64,000 bases of DNA from Strongylocentrotus droebachiensis (Eukaryota; Echinodermata; Echinoidea; Camarodonta; Strongylocentrotidae): positions 62,001 through 126,000 of the forward strand of contig JAVYIG010005309.1 of NCBI GenBank assembly GCA_035222895.1. The letters are read 5' to 3'. Below are positions 1-11,211 of this stretch, piece after piece (position 1 is the first letter of the stretch; each line of letters begins with the position of its first letter). The notes beneath the pieces were generated by a model. The model saw only the letters and a program-made list of their open reading frames with translations. It was not told the DNA's origin and made no database searches. Both the position numbers and the translations under genes were made by a program.

Positions 1-417
1 TGTCCTGTATTAAGTACAAAAACATGTGCATGGGACATTAAACAAAACAAATAATTAAAAAATTCTGGTCTTAATATCAAAGGAAAATACAGTTCTTGTT
101 ACCTATGTGTAGTGAAGTGATTTGACAGAACTCAGTCAAAGTATGGAAAATGTGCAAAATATTATCTTTGAGAAAACATTGGGTGAGCAAAGCATCTTTT
201 TGGGAGGAACAAAAAGAAGACATCCTAGTAGACCCAAGGAACCCTCTCCTGAAAAGTGGTAACAAAGTCCATGGGACTGACTCGTCAGTTTCCTTGGCCG
301 ACGGTTGCGTGAACTCTGTGATGAATTTTCACAAGGCTCACGTCGGTCTCGTAGGCTGTAGCCCCAAAGGAGTATGATACCACTGTTTTCTTTTTCTTGT
401 TTTTTTTTACCTCACAG

Positions 418-595
418 AGTCCGAGAAGACCAAACAACAGACCACAGACGTTGCCACCAAACTCACCTGGTAGCACGTTGCCTAGATCATCACGGGATCG
501 CTTCTCCGATATGCTGATGGCAAACGTCACCAAAGGGGACCATAGGCCCTCAGATAAACTCAAAATGCCGCCCCCACCTATCCCACCAAGGAGAA
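418..595 (+). CDS. ASAP: ASAP-type ArfGAP, exon A (proline-rich linker)
   Basis: First visible coding exon of a seven-exon C-terminal segment (293 residues in total) of an ASAP/DDEF protein. In this family a BAR-PH-ArfGAP-ankyrin-proline-rich-SH3 protein stimulates GTP hydrolysis on Arf proteins at focal adhesions and membranes. The acceptor is a T-rich tract ending in CACAG before 418; the donor is GAA|GTGAGT after 595. The exon starts in phase 0 and leaves one base over. It encodes 59 residues rich in Ser, Pro and Arg and ends in the SH3-ligand-like motif PPPPIPPRR. Identity rests on the SH3 domain downstream; this exon alone would not be diagnostic. The catalytic domains must lie upstream of the window. 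Confidence 0.8.
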
Positions 596-3500
596 GTGAG
601 TATAACAATCATAGCGGATGAAAGCACGTCATTTAAATTATTAAAAAAAATGTTTTAAAAAAAATGGATTATGTATTGATATTTTTTTTAATTCTTCTTG
701 AAGAAACACCAAATTCATGAAGATTCTTACAATCATGTGTATGTGATTCAGCCCTTATTGGAAGTAAATATGTTTGTTGTAAAGACAGATGTATCTTTGG
801 TCAGTATTCTACCAATTCAGTCAAATCTGACCCTTGATCTGAGATCATGTTTGACAGAGGTAAACTTTGACCTCGGACTAACTTCCTCTGTTCAAACCGA
901 TTTTGAACAAAAGCTTAAGCCCAGCATTGGGTTAACATTTTAAAAGCATACAGGTCTTTATACTTCAAGAACCAGACCCTTGTTATGCTTTTAAGGAATT
1001 GAGGATTATGAGCTTTCATTGATTTACGGAAATATGATTCTAGTTATTGTTTATCTTTACATTTAATGCTAAGTCTGTACCTGTTTTGTGTTAAGAGCAG
1101 ATCAGGGTTGAAGATCCACTGCAAATCACAAAACATTGCCGTCTGCTTTTTTATTTTTTATTTTTTTTATTTTAACAAGTGTAAATATTTTGTTGCTGCT
1201 AATGATAATCATATAACTAAATAATCATAACATGATTTTCTCAAGCCTCTTGCTACTGTAATGCATTTCATACTTCTTCATGTCCAGCTTTATTTGCTTT
1301 TACTATCACAAATGCACTATTTGCACTTTCAAAAGTATGGAGTAATGTATTACAAAAATGCTTTGCAATGGAATCCTGAAGGAACAGTGTGATACAAAAG
1401 AGTGAACATATTTTTCACAATTTGAAGAAAAAATGTATCAGAAATGATACTTAAACTATTTTTTACCCCCATCCCCCCCAACAAAAATGCTATAACAGTT
1501 TGAAATATTTACATAAAGAAATTGATACTATTGTTTGTAATTTATCCAGAATCAAATATGGTTGCTATGGATTGTTTTATTTAGAATAATTTCCAAAGCT
1601 CTTTGGAAGCGCAAAGAGACTAAGTATTATGCGCTATACAAGAACGGACCATTATTATTATTGTATGTTAACATTGTTTTATAGACATATGAGTAGATTA
1701 CTACAGAGAAGCTAAGCCCTTTTAAAAGTTACATTGGACCAAGATACACCCTTCCTGAATGTCAATCTTTGCCCATTTAAACTCTTTCCATCCTCTATTT
1801 ATAGGGAAGTTTGAATGAAAGTTCGTGCTCTAGTGATGTACATGTATCTTCTCAAACTCAAACTCAAACTCAATCTCAGAATTAGCAATTATTGCTGGTT
1901 TTAATGTTGATTTTAAAACCTTTGTAAGATGTACAGAATGATTTTGGTGATATTTTGTTTTTTCTCAGTGATGTTTTGTCTTCCGTTTGGTCATCACCAT
2001 CATTGGTCTTACTCTGGTATGATTTCTGCTGCTGCTATGCAAGGCATTCATGTTATCTTGCTCCCTTTAGTTAGCCTGAATATGAACCAATTGAGCTTGC
2101 TCCTACTACTTGTAGTTAGCTTGTGAATGAACCAACTTTCCTATAGAGGGTGAGAGTTAAGTGTATATTAAGCAGAGCCTTCTTATACACAGTATTTGGC
2201 TTCTCACTCTCAGTAAGGTACTATAGTAAATCTAATGGACCAAACCGTACATTATCCAATAACGGCCAAAAGGGCATTGAATGTGCATTAATGAAATAGG
2301 AACTTATGTCCTTTAAGCTTTCAGCATGCGATATCATTTGATTGGCCAAACTCCGTTAGTGTAGGAAGTTCTGTTTTTTTTAACCTGTGGAGTTTATAAC
2401 CTGCCAGTATCCCCCTTTAGAATGATTAAATCATTTTTGTAATAAATCCCAGAGCCTTCTTTTCACAGAGTTTGGCCAACCTAGCTGTAGATACGTTTGT
2501 GTTGCCTCACTGGAACCAGATAGGCAACACAATGTATGTTCTAGGCTCTGGTGTAAAGCACAGGTCTCTTGTATCAAAGGTTCTAACTACTTTCTTCAGA
2601 CCAATGTACAACAGGTAATAAAAATAGGAGGCCCCAGATGTGACACAAAATACACTTATATCAGGGCTCCACATTAACTTGTTACACATGGTGTCCTTAA
2701 TTTTGAATCTAGAGTGAAGCTTGTGGGACCTTTAAACCTGCATGAATAATCCCTTTGGTTCACTTTCAATTCTAGCATTTTTTTCCTTCTACTTTAGTTG
2801 CCTTGTTTGCTTGATTTAGTTTGCCTATGATTTTGTTCTGCTGTTTTAAATCAGAAAAATCGATTGTCATTGGCCTATTTCTTTCTTGAACCAACCTGCC
2901 ATGAATCAGAATAGGTTTTGAGTCCTCTTGCATATTAAAACTTGTGATAAAATGCAGCTAAACGAATCACTGATAAATCCAACTTGATTTTCCACCGATC
3001 AGGATCACGTATTTTGGGAGGTGCATTTAATATGTTAGTTGGGTTAAAATGCAACCTGTTATGCAAAAGTATGAAAGATGATATTTCCAACATTTTCCTT
3101 TGAAGTAGTAAGTGATTACAATATCTAGTTTAGGGACGGAATATGTATTTTAAAAGTGCTGGAAAAATGTGCTTCAGTGGCAATTTTCACAGAAAAGATT
3201 TTTATTTAATACCAAGAGACTGCATTTACACCTTTTTGAAAAATAATTCTGCCCCATACTCCCTCCCTCCCTACCCCCACCCCAACAAAAAAGAGAAGAA
3301 GAAATAAATATCACATCCAAGGGGCTATGAATTGTCATGAATGATATTTTGGAGCTCATTTGGGAATGAAAAGAAATAGAGGATGATAAATAATTCTTCA
3401 GTTTAGTTTCATTGATTTGCAAGGGCATTATAAATTCTGAGTCAGAAATATTATGTTTAGTATTTTTTGTTTAATTTGAAGTCAGTGTCAATTCGTTTAA

Positions 3501-4040
3501 GTAGGGGGGTTGTTTTAATGATTCTAGGGAAATAGGGAAGTGGAAAGAAAGTTTTGTTGTTGTTGTCCTTTTATGTGTATATCTGCCTGAATGGAAGAAA
3601 GAATGGCAAAGGACTGTAGAAGGGGTTAAGACCATTTTAATTATTAATGACGTTTTGAAACTCTGAATTGTTTTTCTTCTTTGCATCCATGCCTGCATGT
3701 AGCACCTTGATGTTTGAAGTAGGACTGGATAAAAAATATGATTATTTTTTGGAATTCGTTCGAGTTTCCAAGTTACCAATAAATCACAAAATATTTATCA
3801 ATGTTTAGTTTTCAATTTCCATGTGTACATTTTAGGGAAAGAAGATTCACTTTAAAAGTGCTTTGCATTTCATTGTTTTTTTCTTTTTCCCTTTCTGACC
3901 TTAAAACACAAATCATAGATCTAGTAACTGCAGGAAATAGTAAGATTTCATAAATTAGGGTCACATTAACTCTTCAATTTCAGGAATAGAGTTTAATTAT
4001 TTGCCAGCACATCAATATAGTATCATGAGTAGTACCCCCC
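596..4040. other. ASAP intron, first part; little recognisable
   Basis: AT-rich intron sequence. A SINE-tail-like fragment with an interrupted GCGC...TATACAAG motif and an (ATT)n run lies near 1600-1665. Short ORFs such as the one at 1929-2126 show no coding features. No other gene or element was recognised. Confidence 0.55.
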
Positions 4041-4078
4041 CCCCCCCAAACAAACAAACAAACAAACAAAACAAAACA
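4036..4078. repeat. C-run followed by (CAAA)n microsatellite
   Basis: A run of about 12 C is followed by CAAA units and then CAAAA units, in an intron. Confidence 0.85.
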
Positions 4079-4860
4079 TGCACACCAAAGAACAAACTAA
4101 CACTTTAAAGCCATTCAATTTATCTTACAGATAAAAATGATCCTTAATGTTTTGGATTTTTAATCACTAAAACTGAAATTTATTTGTGATAAGAGAGTCC
4201 CATATGTGTACTTTAATTACACCGTAGGAAGCAATAAGCCCTACTCTGACAATTTAATTTCTTGTTAATTACCCTGAAAAAATGAGAGGGGAAATTCCCT
4301 TTCTTATGTCGCATGCAAATGTGCAGTGTATGTTTTGCATGTGATCTGTTTCTGTGGGTGTTCAGATTGTCTTGTTCAGGGAAGTGCATTGTGAATCTAC
4401 ATTCCCCTGAAACAGGAACCCACTTGTGTTTAGATGCATCTGATGACTATTTTTCCTAATAGAATTGTTCTCTGAAATGTTTTTATTGAAGTAATCTAGC
4501 AAATTTCTAAAGCTTTCATTTACATACACTTGCCTATTTGATAAATTTGTTGTACTTGCGTTAATTGTAAGTTGTCGTTTTTTGTTATTTTAACAGTGAA
4601 AATCAGAAACGGCTTATTTTCCCCGCCCTATGTTAGGAAGGTGCTAATATACAGTTGTCATCATTAAATCATTTATTTCATTCATGTAATTCATTAAAAA
4701 AAAAAATTGATTTGATTGGTAGGACTACAGTGTACCAACAATTTTGTGCCTGTTATGTTTTGATGCTGAGCTTTGATCGACCTAATTTCTAATGATCTTG
4801 ATTTCATTGACATTGCTGCCTTTTTATTGCTACTTTAAGCCATTACAGATGAAACATCTG

Positions 4861-5235
4861 GGGCCCTATTCAATTCAGTACGTGGATTAAGCAAGCATTT
4901 TACTTTCACAAGCCAACTTTAATGCAAATTACTGATAAGCATCCTGACGTCACATGGTCAATAAAAATAAAGAGTGCAGTTAATGTGTCGCACTAAATAG
5001 GGCTAATATAATTGTGCTCAACTTATGATGACTCCGTATGAAAACCATGAGCCTGCCAATCAATGCTTCCAAAATAATTGGCTTAAGACTGCTAGGGAGC
5101 TATCTTAAATTTAGAGTAAGATACTTAGCCAGAAGCAACAAATGAATACTGAAGTTGGCTAAGTATTTTATCTAAGCTGAAAACCGAGTAAAATACTCAT
5201 ATTTCTGACTTAGGTATTGAATTGAATATCGGCCC
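4861..5235. mobile_element. MITE-like element with GGGCC(C)...ATTCAATTC ends
   Basis: The left end reads GGGCCCTATTCAATTCAGTA and the right end, reverse complemented, GGGCCGATATTCAATTCAAT. The interior is partly self-complementary (ACTTAGCCA near the right, TAAGCAAGC near the left). No transposase ORF. A degraded relative lies near 28029-28228. Superfamily undetermined; no clear target duplication. Confidence 0.6.
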
Positions 5236-6178
5236 AGACTTGCTGTGACTATATCATGCTCTCGCAGAGTTTCTTTGCAAGTCCATTTCACTGGCAGAAA
5301 TTATTCAAGCTTTGCATTCATGTGCCATTATGTTTTGTTTTTTTTTCCTCAAAAAATTTCTTTTTGTGTTTGCCACGCGAAGGGAGCCATAGGAGGGGCA
5401 GGAGAGGTGAAGCGCTTATTTCAGTTCAATCTGCATGGTTTCATACCTGTTTTCTATGTTCATGTCTCGTGTATGATTTTGAATTGTTGAAATATCTTAT
5501 GATTTCAGGCATGAAAGTTTATTGTTTTTTAGCATAGATACAGGTCGAACATCTTAGTTGGTCTTAAACAGAACTAGTTTATTGTACATCCCCTACCTTC
5601 CCACCTTTACTCACAAACAATTTGTATGCTAACTTCAGTTGATTAGTGTTTCACCAGTATAGATATACCCCTTCCCCCGTTCCTACCTGTTATACATGTA
5701 GATGTACCCTTCAATATTGTTTTACACACATGCTAATATTACCGTTCATGAATTGGTTTTTCTCCTTTTTTTTCATTCATGTTTTTCAAATTTTAAGTCA
5801 GCAGTTGGGTAGTTTCCCTATTTAATTGTCATTCTAAGATTTATTTTGTTAAGATTCGTTCACAGTAGTTATATCCGTACCCCCAGAGAAACACGCTGAT
5901 GATGTAAGGGTCAGCGTTATTTAAAAACATTTCATTCTTTTTAGTAATATTTTGTTCACATTTGTTTCTTTTTTAATTTTGGAAACTTGGTAATTTCTTT
6001 TTAGTGTGAAACATGCATGCTAGCGATCCTCTTAGTATTTTTTTTTTGAGGGAATTAAATGGTACGTTGTTGATTACATTGACGTGTATGTTATTTTAGG
6101 GGTAGTGTCGAGAATTTTTTGTTTGTAATTGTTTAAAAAAAACATAGACCTTAAAGACCCTTGACATAGCCGAGTTAA

Positions 6179-6680
6179 AGGTATTACAAAGTTTTGGTAT
6201 GGGGTCATGAATTTGGTTCAAATTAACATATTAGAAGCATATGCGTTCCTACAATATACATTGATCGATGTCGCGGTTGAAATCGAGTCTAAAGTTATGA
6301 CATTGTAAATAATAAACTCTTCATGTTGTATAGCTCCCTCTCAAGGTCAAGATATTAATTTAACTATGAAACAATGTTTCTTGACTTAAATCGATCGATT
6401 AGCTATTCCCGTTAGGAAATTATATATCCCAACTACATATTCTGAGATTTTCATGGTCGCAGCTACGATTGTACGGCCATAGGCGCTATTTGAAATTTAT
6501 CAAAATTTACCGGGAGCACCGGTAAATTTTTATATTCAATTTTTCTCGAAAACAGAAGTGTTTTAGGAGCTAATTTTGTTAGTGCTTATAATACATCCAC
6601 AGGGGCATCCAAATATATCAAAATCGTAAAGATTCACTATCCACCCCATTTTCAAAATTTCCCAAAACTTTGTAATACCT
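6179..6680. mobile_element. piggyBac-like MITE, copy 1 (TTAA-flanked)
   Basis: A 502-bp element with near-perfect terminal inverted repeats beginning AGGTATTACAAAGTTTTGG, flanked by TTAA at 6175-6178 and 6681-6684. TTAA target duplication is the signature of the piggyBac superfamily. A second copy in the same orientation, flanked the same way, lies at 44222-44728. No transposase, so non-autonomous. Both copies contain an internal palindrome (TTTACCGG...CCGGTAAA). Confidence 0.75.
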
Positions 6681-7735
6681 TTAACCTCGATATGATCGTT
6701 TTTATTTTTATATCTGAGTTTGCATGTATCTGTATTTGGTAGTTCTGAGCATAAGGGTTGTATGGGAATACTGATTTGGGTTAGTACTAGCATCTTTTTA
6801 AGAGCAATGTTTATTAGTAATTGGCCTACATATGTATCACTTTTGTACGTGTATTTTTAATAACAGACTTTTGATAGATCAATACTTAAATGCCAAGAAT
6901 ACTGGGACTTCATATTCCTTTTCTCTGTTAACTTATTTAGACAGTGCATCTTATAATGCTATTCCATCCTTCAACATAAAGTAAACAAAGACCTTTTTTT
7001 AGTCCATCTGGTTTATTTGTCTAGATGACTAAGATTTTAACTCTTCAGTTGCTTTGGGTTTATGAGTATTGATATAGCATTCTAGAATAGAATACAATTG
7101 ATCCCATCCTTCTTCAATGAGAAAGTACAGTATATCTTCTTGATTTAGAGCAACAATCAATAAGATGAACATTCAATCAGGGTTGGTTATAGGTATGGTA
7201 GATAATCGTCTAAAATATGAACATACTTGCCAACCACATGGCAAACATTTGCCTAATAATATTCAACCAAAGCATAACATTTCAGTTTATGTCATAGCAT
7301 TTCCTTCTGTTCAAAGGAGTGTTAATGTAAGAAAACGACTTACGGCTACATGTACACAAATATTCACATCTGTCTGAGATATACGAGAAGATGTACTTGG
7401 TAGTAGAGAAGAATACATGCATTTACATGTAGGCTCTCGTAATATAAAGTCTCAGTGGACATACAACATAAATAAACTACAAAATGTAGGAGCACTTTTG
7501 ATACCCATAGTTTAGAGTAGATGTATGTCAGAAAATCAGGTTTAATGTTTGATAACATTGACCATGCATGCATCTTGACTTGATTTGAGTGCTTCAGTGT
7601 CATTGTTTTGTCAGTAACTGCTAGATGATGAGTTACATTATCAGTGATGTAGATATAAATGAATCTTTTATGCGTGAGGGCATTTTGACACCCTTCCATG
7701 TTGAAATCAATGCATGCTGCATCTTCCCCCCTCTC

Positions 7736-8084
7736 CCTTATTCCCACACCCTGAGGTACATGAGACCCCACTCGCTCGGCCATTTCCCCTCCCCCTTATT
7801 CCCACACCCTGAGGTACATGAGTCCCCACTCGGCCCTTTCACCCCTCTCCCTAATTCCCACTCCCTGAGGTACATGAGTCCCCACTCAGCCCTTTCTTCC
7901 TCCCCCTTATTCCCACACCCTGAGGTACATGAGTCCCCACTCGCTTGGCCCTTTCCCCCTCCCCCTTATTTCCACACCATGAACTACATGAGTCCCACTT
8001 AGCCCTTTCCCCCTCCCCCTTATTTCCACACCCTGAGGTACATGAGTCCTCACTCGGCCCTTTCCCCCTCCCCCTTATTTCCAC
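7736..8084. repeat. Minisatellite of 54-59 bp units, left block
   Basis: Six to seven C-rich units, each containing TTATTCCCACACCCTGAGG, TACATGAGTCCCCACTCG and CCCTTTCCCCCTCCC. The array continues after the transposon inserted at 8085-8722. Several frames are open across it on both strands because stops are rare in the unit, so these ORFs are not evidence of genes. Confidence 0.9.
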
Positions 8085-8185
8085 TAGTGCTGTAACATCA
8101 CGGATATCTCCAATTCCGTTTAACCGCCAGTCAAAACCGGACGGTTTTCGGTTAAACGATTTAAAAAAAAAAAAATTAAAAAAAA

Positions 8186-8237
<52 letters not shown>

Positions 8238-8722
8238 GTTTTTTTTTTTTTGACCGAGCGGGAAGGACTTTCATTTAACTGCGAGGTGCACTTGAAGGCG
8301 CCGATTTGTGCTTGTGAACTTGTCAGAAATAATAGTAACAAAGTCGTTTTTAGAAGAATGTGTAAGATCATTAATGTAAATTAAAAACAGTAGAGGACCT
8401 AGGATAGAACCTTGTGGTACGCCGTGTGTAAAAGTTGGATGAATTATTATTATAAACTACATATTGAGATCAGCTATTACAAAGATTACTTTCAAACCAA
8501 GATGACAGACAAATTGGAGTGTTGTTCTAGTTTTGGAGTGGTGAGTCAACACACAGATTACTGAGCTGTGAGACATTGCCAGGCATAGTGCCAGGTGGAG
8601 AGGCATAAATCAAAACTTAAAAAAAAAAAAAAAAAAACGGGAAAACGAAACCGTCCAATTGAAAACGGAATCCGCCATTGGCGGTCGGATACCGGACGGT
8701 TAAACGTTTGACTACAGCACTA
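8085..8722. mobile_element. hAT-type non-autonomous transposon inserted in the minisatellite
   Basis: A 638-bp insertion with terminal inverted repeats TAGTGCTGTA, flanked by the 8-bp direct repeat ATTTCCAC at 8077-8084 and 8723-8730. An 8-bp duplication with TA/CAGTGCTGTA-type ends fits hAT elements. Removing the insert restores a regular minisatellite unit, so it postdates the array. Subterminal sequences contain GGACGGTT-type motifs in both orientations. Inside are long A-runs and a fragment of a retrotransposon reverse transcriptase on the minus strand. Confidence 0.85.
8260..8617 (-). pseudogene. Reverse-transcriptase-derived fragment (non-LTR type) carried in the hAT MITE
   Basis: On the minus strand the stretch around 8403-8427 reads as the GVPQG motif followed by S-I-L-G-P, typical of the palm of non-LTR retrotransposon reverse transcriptase, then a hydrophobic segment ending in a YIND-type motif. 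Only a few dozen residues of similarity remain, with no complete ORF. The same module, somewhat diverged and interrupted by about 125 bp, lies in an unrelated element at 24913-25375. Non-functional cargo. Confidence 0.75.
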
Positions 8723-9080
8723 ATTTCCACACCCTGAACTACATGAGTCCCACTTAGCCTTTCCCCCTCCCCCTTATTCCCACACCCTGAGGTACACGAG
8801 TCCCCACTCGCTCAGCCCTTTCCCCCTCCCCCTTATTCCCACACCCTGAGGTACATGAGTCCCCACTTAGCCCTTTCCCCCTCCCCCTTATTCCCACACC
8901 CTGAGTGAGGTACATGAGTCCCCACTCGGCCCTTTCACCCCTCCCCCTTATTCCAGCACCCTGAGGTACACGAGTCCCCACTCGCTTAGCCCTTTCCCCC
9001 TCCACCTTATTCCCACACCCCCCTTATTCCCACACCCTGAGGTACATGAGTCCCCAATTGGCCCTTTCCCCCTCATCCTA
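8723..9080. repeat. Minisatellite of 54-59 bp units, right block
   Basis: Continuation of the array at 7736-8084 beyond the hAT insertion, about six units, the last ones shortened near 9017-9030. Confidence 0.9.
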
Positions 9081-9932
9081 ATATAGTTCAGTCTCACCCA
9101 TTAACCCCCATCTCCCCTCCATGAGTTTAATCTGAATATTCTTTAACATGTCATAATGATTATATTGGTAACAGAATCCATGATTTGAGTCATGTAATAA
9201 TTTGGTCTTATTCATTCATACTCATCCCAATATCATTGTTCTTTTCTCCCCTCCCCCTCTCTTTTCAATTTCCTCTCCCATTTTTTATCTTCTGTTCATT
9301 TGTTATTTGTGGTGATTTGTTGTAACAAACTACATCATTCCTTTCCGTCTAACATGTATCTCAAATGCTACGCTCTTCCTCAAATCTCCAAACTCTTGTT
9401 CACTCCTACATTTACTGCACTAAAAAACTCTTTCATTAATGACTTTTATTGACATTTTCAACTATCTTGGTACTGCCTTTCATTTCCTAACATTGAATAA
9501 ACCATCAATAAACATTACTCTATATTTCTATACCTTCCTTCATTCTTTTTTCATCCGTATAAATTAATTTTCCTTATCCATTTTAACTTCTTCCGTTCTT
9601 CTTTCCTCCTTTACCTCATTTCTTTCCGATAATTTCTGACTATCTTTGTATCCAATGTTCATTTACTATCTTAACTCTGACCATGTTTTATGTTTGACAT
9701 GTCATTTCCAAACCCCCTTTCAAAATATATCTATATCTATTTTCCCAAACTATACTGTACCCCCATACCCATACCTTCCACACCCACCCCACCCCACCCC
9801 ACTCCCCCTCCCTCAACCCATCTATTACCCTTCTCTCCCACTCCTTCCCCTTCACATATGTGTTCTTACCTTCATCTCCCCGTTCATTTGTGGTCATTCA
9901 TAAATGTATGTGTGTGTGCGTGTATGATACAG
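9081..9932. other. Pyrimidine-rich intron end upstream of ASAP exon B
   Basis: C/T-rich intron sequence, with a CCCCAC/CCCATA tract near 9760-9800 and a short (TG)n run just before the acceptor. ORFs here reflect base bias. Confidence 0.5.
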
Positions 9933-10064
9933 CGGCGAGTGTCAAGAAAAAAGCGCCCCCTCCCCCCGTGGATTTGGGCCACAAGAGAACTTCGTCCGAC
10001 CCTCATGCTTTCAATAGCACACCCCCTAAGCCACCTGAAAGGATCACATCCATACGCGACCAGG
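9933..10064 (+). CDS. ASAP: ASAP-type ArfGAP, exon B (proline-rich linker)
   Basis: Acceptor GATACAG before 9933, donor CAGG|GTACGT after 10064. The exon opens with the two bases that complete the split codon from exon A and leaves one base over. It encodes KKKAPPPPV, then HKRTSSDPHA, then STPPKPPER: two SH3-ligand-like proline clusters around a basic-Ser-Ser-Asp-Pro stretch. The SSDP segment resembles the R-S-S-S-D-P-P region I recall from the vertebrate ASAP proline-rich linker. The intron between exons A and B is 9.3 kb; a small additional exon there cannot be excluded, but none is needed to keep the frame. Confidence 0.85.
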
Positions 10065-10695
10065 GTACGTCAACCAGATTATTTCTCTCTCTACTTTTTA
10101 TGCATGAGTATTCTGCACTCACGATTGTGCGTGTTGTCTTTTGGCATCTTGTGTTGTAATCATGAAAAAGTGCACGAGAAGAAAATTTGCAGAAGATTTA
10201 GAACCAGCATTAGCTGCTGAGCTAGGTAGCCTTTGAAAAGAGCCTTTCTACTTTGATATAAAGGGCTACGGTACTCTCAATGCATATGTGCATGGTCTGT
10301 GCTGAAAGTAAGAAGCAAAGCTGTGAGTTCATTTGTATATTTTAACCACAGTCTCTTTATTGATGAGCAAACTTGCTAACTGGGAGGTGGCATAAAATGT
10401 CTGAATATAAGGGATGTATGAGATACTGTAAGACCTACTTCCAGAAACTTTCACGACGTGACACTGTCAGGTATCGTTTATGAGGATGACCATTTTCACA
10501 TCAACAAACTGTTGCGAAATGCAAGAAGTTTAGTGTAGATTCAGATTTTACGGCATGAAACTTTAGCAAATCTGAACCACTCGCAAAGTGAGAACATTTC
10601 ATGCGCGCAAACATTTCTGGTTTTATAGTAAGAAAGCTTACGCTCTGGAGTCTGCAAGCTCAGAACACCCTTGGTCTACCATTGGAGTACCTAAG

Positions 10696-11021
10696 CAGGG
10701 GGGTGTTTCACAAAGATCCTAAGTTGAACTTATCTCTAAGTTGGACTTGGCAATTATGGAAAGCCATTAGCATCCTTGAAAATGTTTTGTAAAAGTTATT
10801 TTAAAAATGTTTTGTAAAAGTTATTTTAAAAGGCATTAAATGTTGATTCAAATCATTCATGGGAGATTTCATGTTTTTCAGTGGAATTTATGAAAAGTCA
10901 AAAATACTTGAATTTTGTATTTTGAATATATCTCGTTGTAAGGCTACAAATGGCTCTCCATAATATTTAAGTCCAACTTAGAGTTAAGTTTGACTTAAAA
11001 TTTGTGTGAAACACTCCCCTG
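10696..11021. mobile_element. MITE-like element with CAGGGG(G)GTGTTTCAC ends, copy 1
   Basis: A 326-bp inverted-repeat element: the left end CAGGGGGGTGTTTCACAAAG matches the reverse complement of the right end CAGGGGAGTGTTTCAC; AAGTTGAACTTA and TAAGTCCAACTTAG follow internally. A 28-bp segment near 10780-10830 is duplicated in tandem. A second copy lies at 28386-28697. Confidence 0.7.
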
Positions 11022-11150
11022 GTATTGTTAAAAGCTATTGCAGAGAGGGGGAGGGGGAAGGGGGGGTATCAAGTCTGCCGCATAGCTACTTGATAGAGAT
11101 AGTTACGCCATTGGAAGTTGCTCCGATTTACTAGTCGGTCATTTCATTAA

Positions 11151-11211
11151 GCTCCAAATAGTTCCCTCACATTAAAGATTGTAGGTGTAGTGGGAGGGAA
11201 CTATTTGGAGC
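11151..11211. repeat. Short hairpin, about 20-bp stem
   Basis: GCTCCAAATAGTTCCCTC at 11151-11168 pairs with GAGGGAACTATTTGGAGC ending at 11211, around a loop of about 25 bases. It could be a MITE remnant or a hairpin-forming transcript segment in the ASAP intron. Confidence 0.7.

Noticed and set aside
150-377. Possible upstream ASAP exon
   Set aside because: No convincing acceptor, frame or similarity; the sequence between 150 and 260 reads as intron.
7364-8084. ORFs of 77-139 codons over the minisatellite
   Set aside because: Repeat-derived; several frames are open and none shows domain features.
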